NCBI RefSeq assembly: GCF_041346945.1
Contig: NZ_CP166850.1
Location: forward strand, 2,604,001-2,668,000
DNA length: 64,000 bases
Direction: 5' to 3'
From: Amycolatopsis sp. cg9
GTDB taxonomy: Bacteria; Actinomycetota; Actinomycetes; Mycobacteriales; Pseudonocardiaceae
Shown: piece by piece, positions 63,408 to 64,000 of the stretch
Layout: every line of letters begins with the position of its first letter
Numbering within the stretch: position 1 is the first letter of the stretch
Made by a program: the position numbers and the translations under genes
The notes under the pieces: model-generated
Databases searched by the model: none
Told to the model about the DNA's origin: nothing
What the model saw: the letters and a program-made list of their open reading frames with translations, nothing else

Positions 63408-64000
63408 TCAAGACGCGACGACCGGCGCCCGCGTCAGCACGACGGCGAACCCGAAGGCCAGCCCCATCACGGTCAGCTCCAGCGTCGCCCACGCGGCGAG
63501 CGCGGTCCGCTGGTGCCGGACGATCTGCGGCATCAGCCGCCAGCGGACGTTCGCGCCCAGCAGCGCGATGACGCCGGTGCACACCGTCTTCAGGATGAGC
63601 AGCTGCCCGTACGGCGTCGTGAAGATCGCCGCCCAGAACCCGATGGTCGGGTTGAGCGAGATCTCGACCAGACCGTTGAACAGGCCGGTCGCCGCGGAGA
63701 TGACCAGGCAGAGCGTCGCGAGCTTCGAGAACCGGGGCAGCGCGTGCGCCAGCAGCGTCCGGTTCGCCAGGAGGAGCACGGCCATCGCGCCGAGGCCGCC
63801 GGTCCAGGCGACGGCGCTCATGACGTGCAGCTCCATCGAGATCATCGTGTAGTCGTGGTAGTTCCAGTTCGACGCGTGCCCGGTGACCGGCAGCGGCAGC
63901 AGCGCGAACAGGCCGAGCCCGACGCGCACCTCCGCCGGCACCTTCTCGCCGAACCGCAGTGCCAGCGCGCCGATCCCGGCGTGGGCGAGCGCGAGCACGG
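63408..64000 (-). CDS. CopD-family copper-related membrane protein, 3' part
   Basis: C-terminal about 197 residues; the gene enters from beyond base 64000. Membrane helices include LHVMSAVAWTGGLGAMAVLLLANRTLL, with the CopD-type His-x-x-Ala/Trp motif (ELHVMSAVAWTGGL), FSKLATLCLVISAATGLFNGLVEI, the GQLLILKTVCTGVIALLGANVRW segment typical of CopD (LLIKxxL...NRxxL variant), and a final helix LELTVMGLAFGFAVVLT. Such proteins move copper across or into the membrane. 63197-63407 before it on the other side is non-coding. Confidence 0.85.
   Translation of the reverse strand, partial: VLALAHAGIGALALRFGEKVPAEVRVGLGLFALLPLPVTGHASNWNYHDYTMISMELHVMSAVAWTGGLGAMAVLLLANRTLLAHALPRFSKLATLCLVISAATGLFNGLVEISLNPTIGFWAAIFTTPYGQLLILKTVCTGVIALLGANVRWRLMPQIVRHQRTALAAWATLELTVMGLAFGFAVVLTRAPVVAS

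Overview
The window is high-GC DNA with GTG/TTG starts, many 1-8 base stop/start overlaps and signal peptides typical of an actinomycete. It carries the block crgA ... pknB-pknA-pbpA-rodA-pstP-fhaB-fhaA-tRNA-Leu(CAG), which in mycobacteria and Pseudonocardiales lies a few kb to tens of kb from dnaA/oriC. Protein sequence style points to Pseudonocardiaceae, most likely Amycolatopsis or a close relative (inference from recall, no search was run). Putative DnaA boxes and ParB-site-like palindromes in the window fit an origin-proximal location.

Layout. 1-6.0 kb: conserved origin-side genes (lipoprotein, DUF6918-like protein, lysine-rich membrane protein, ppiA, rhomboid protease, PH-domain protein, crgA, class E sortase, small membrane protein). 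6.0-16.4 kb: phosphatase/flavin oxidoreductase pair, SCO5389-family protein, an ABC exporter divergent from a two-component system, a ferredoxin-NADP reductase with an iron-box-like operator, a small secreted protein, pabA/trpG coupled to a second ABC exporter, and an orphan EACC1 protein. 16.5-26.2 kb: the Ser/Thr kinase/cell-wall growth operon, transcribed leftward, facing a tRNA-Leu gene. 26.3-29.7 kb: HigBA-like toxin-antitoxin pair, two S1-family secreted proteases plus the wreck of a third, and an FKBP. 29.8-36.5 kb: secreted penicillin-acylase-like enzyme, PLP enzyme, sortase substrate plus class F sortase, patatin lipase. 36.5-45.6 kb: a GntR-controlled catabolic operon (peptide-type ABC importer, aldehyde dehydrogenase, SDR, amidase). 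45.7-48.5 kb: ECF sigma factor with its CU044_5270 partner, then a decayed AAA-ATPase/DUF4276 module. 48.5-55.7 kb: two CitE-family lyases, an orphan conserved gene, a NAD(P)-binding protein, a divergent PRPP synthetase, a sugar-lactone oxidase and a DSD1-type PLP enzyme. 55.7-64 kb: non-coding stretch with an inverted repeat and DnaA boxes, TetR / beta-glucosidase / sugar MFS, two small unknown genes, an HTH-TPR regulator resembling NsdA, an aminoglycoside-phosphotransferase-fold kinase and the end of a CopD-family gene.

How the parts fit. PknA/PknB phosphorylate division and wall-synthesis proteins, PstP reverses this, FhaA/FhaB read the phospho-threonines, and RodA/PbpA are the glycosyltransferase and transpeptidase; CrgA links to the divisome. 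The 37.3-45.6 kb operon can be read as import, amide hydrolysis and oxidation of one substrate under a FadR-like repressor. No complete, clearly new defence or biosynthetic system is visible. The most unusual signals are DNA-level: near-perfect palindromes inside coding sequences that force rare codons, a recurring 12-bp motif in fixed codon phase, DnaA-box clusters away from the origin, and two loci eroded by multiple internal deletions.
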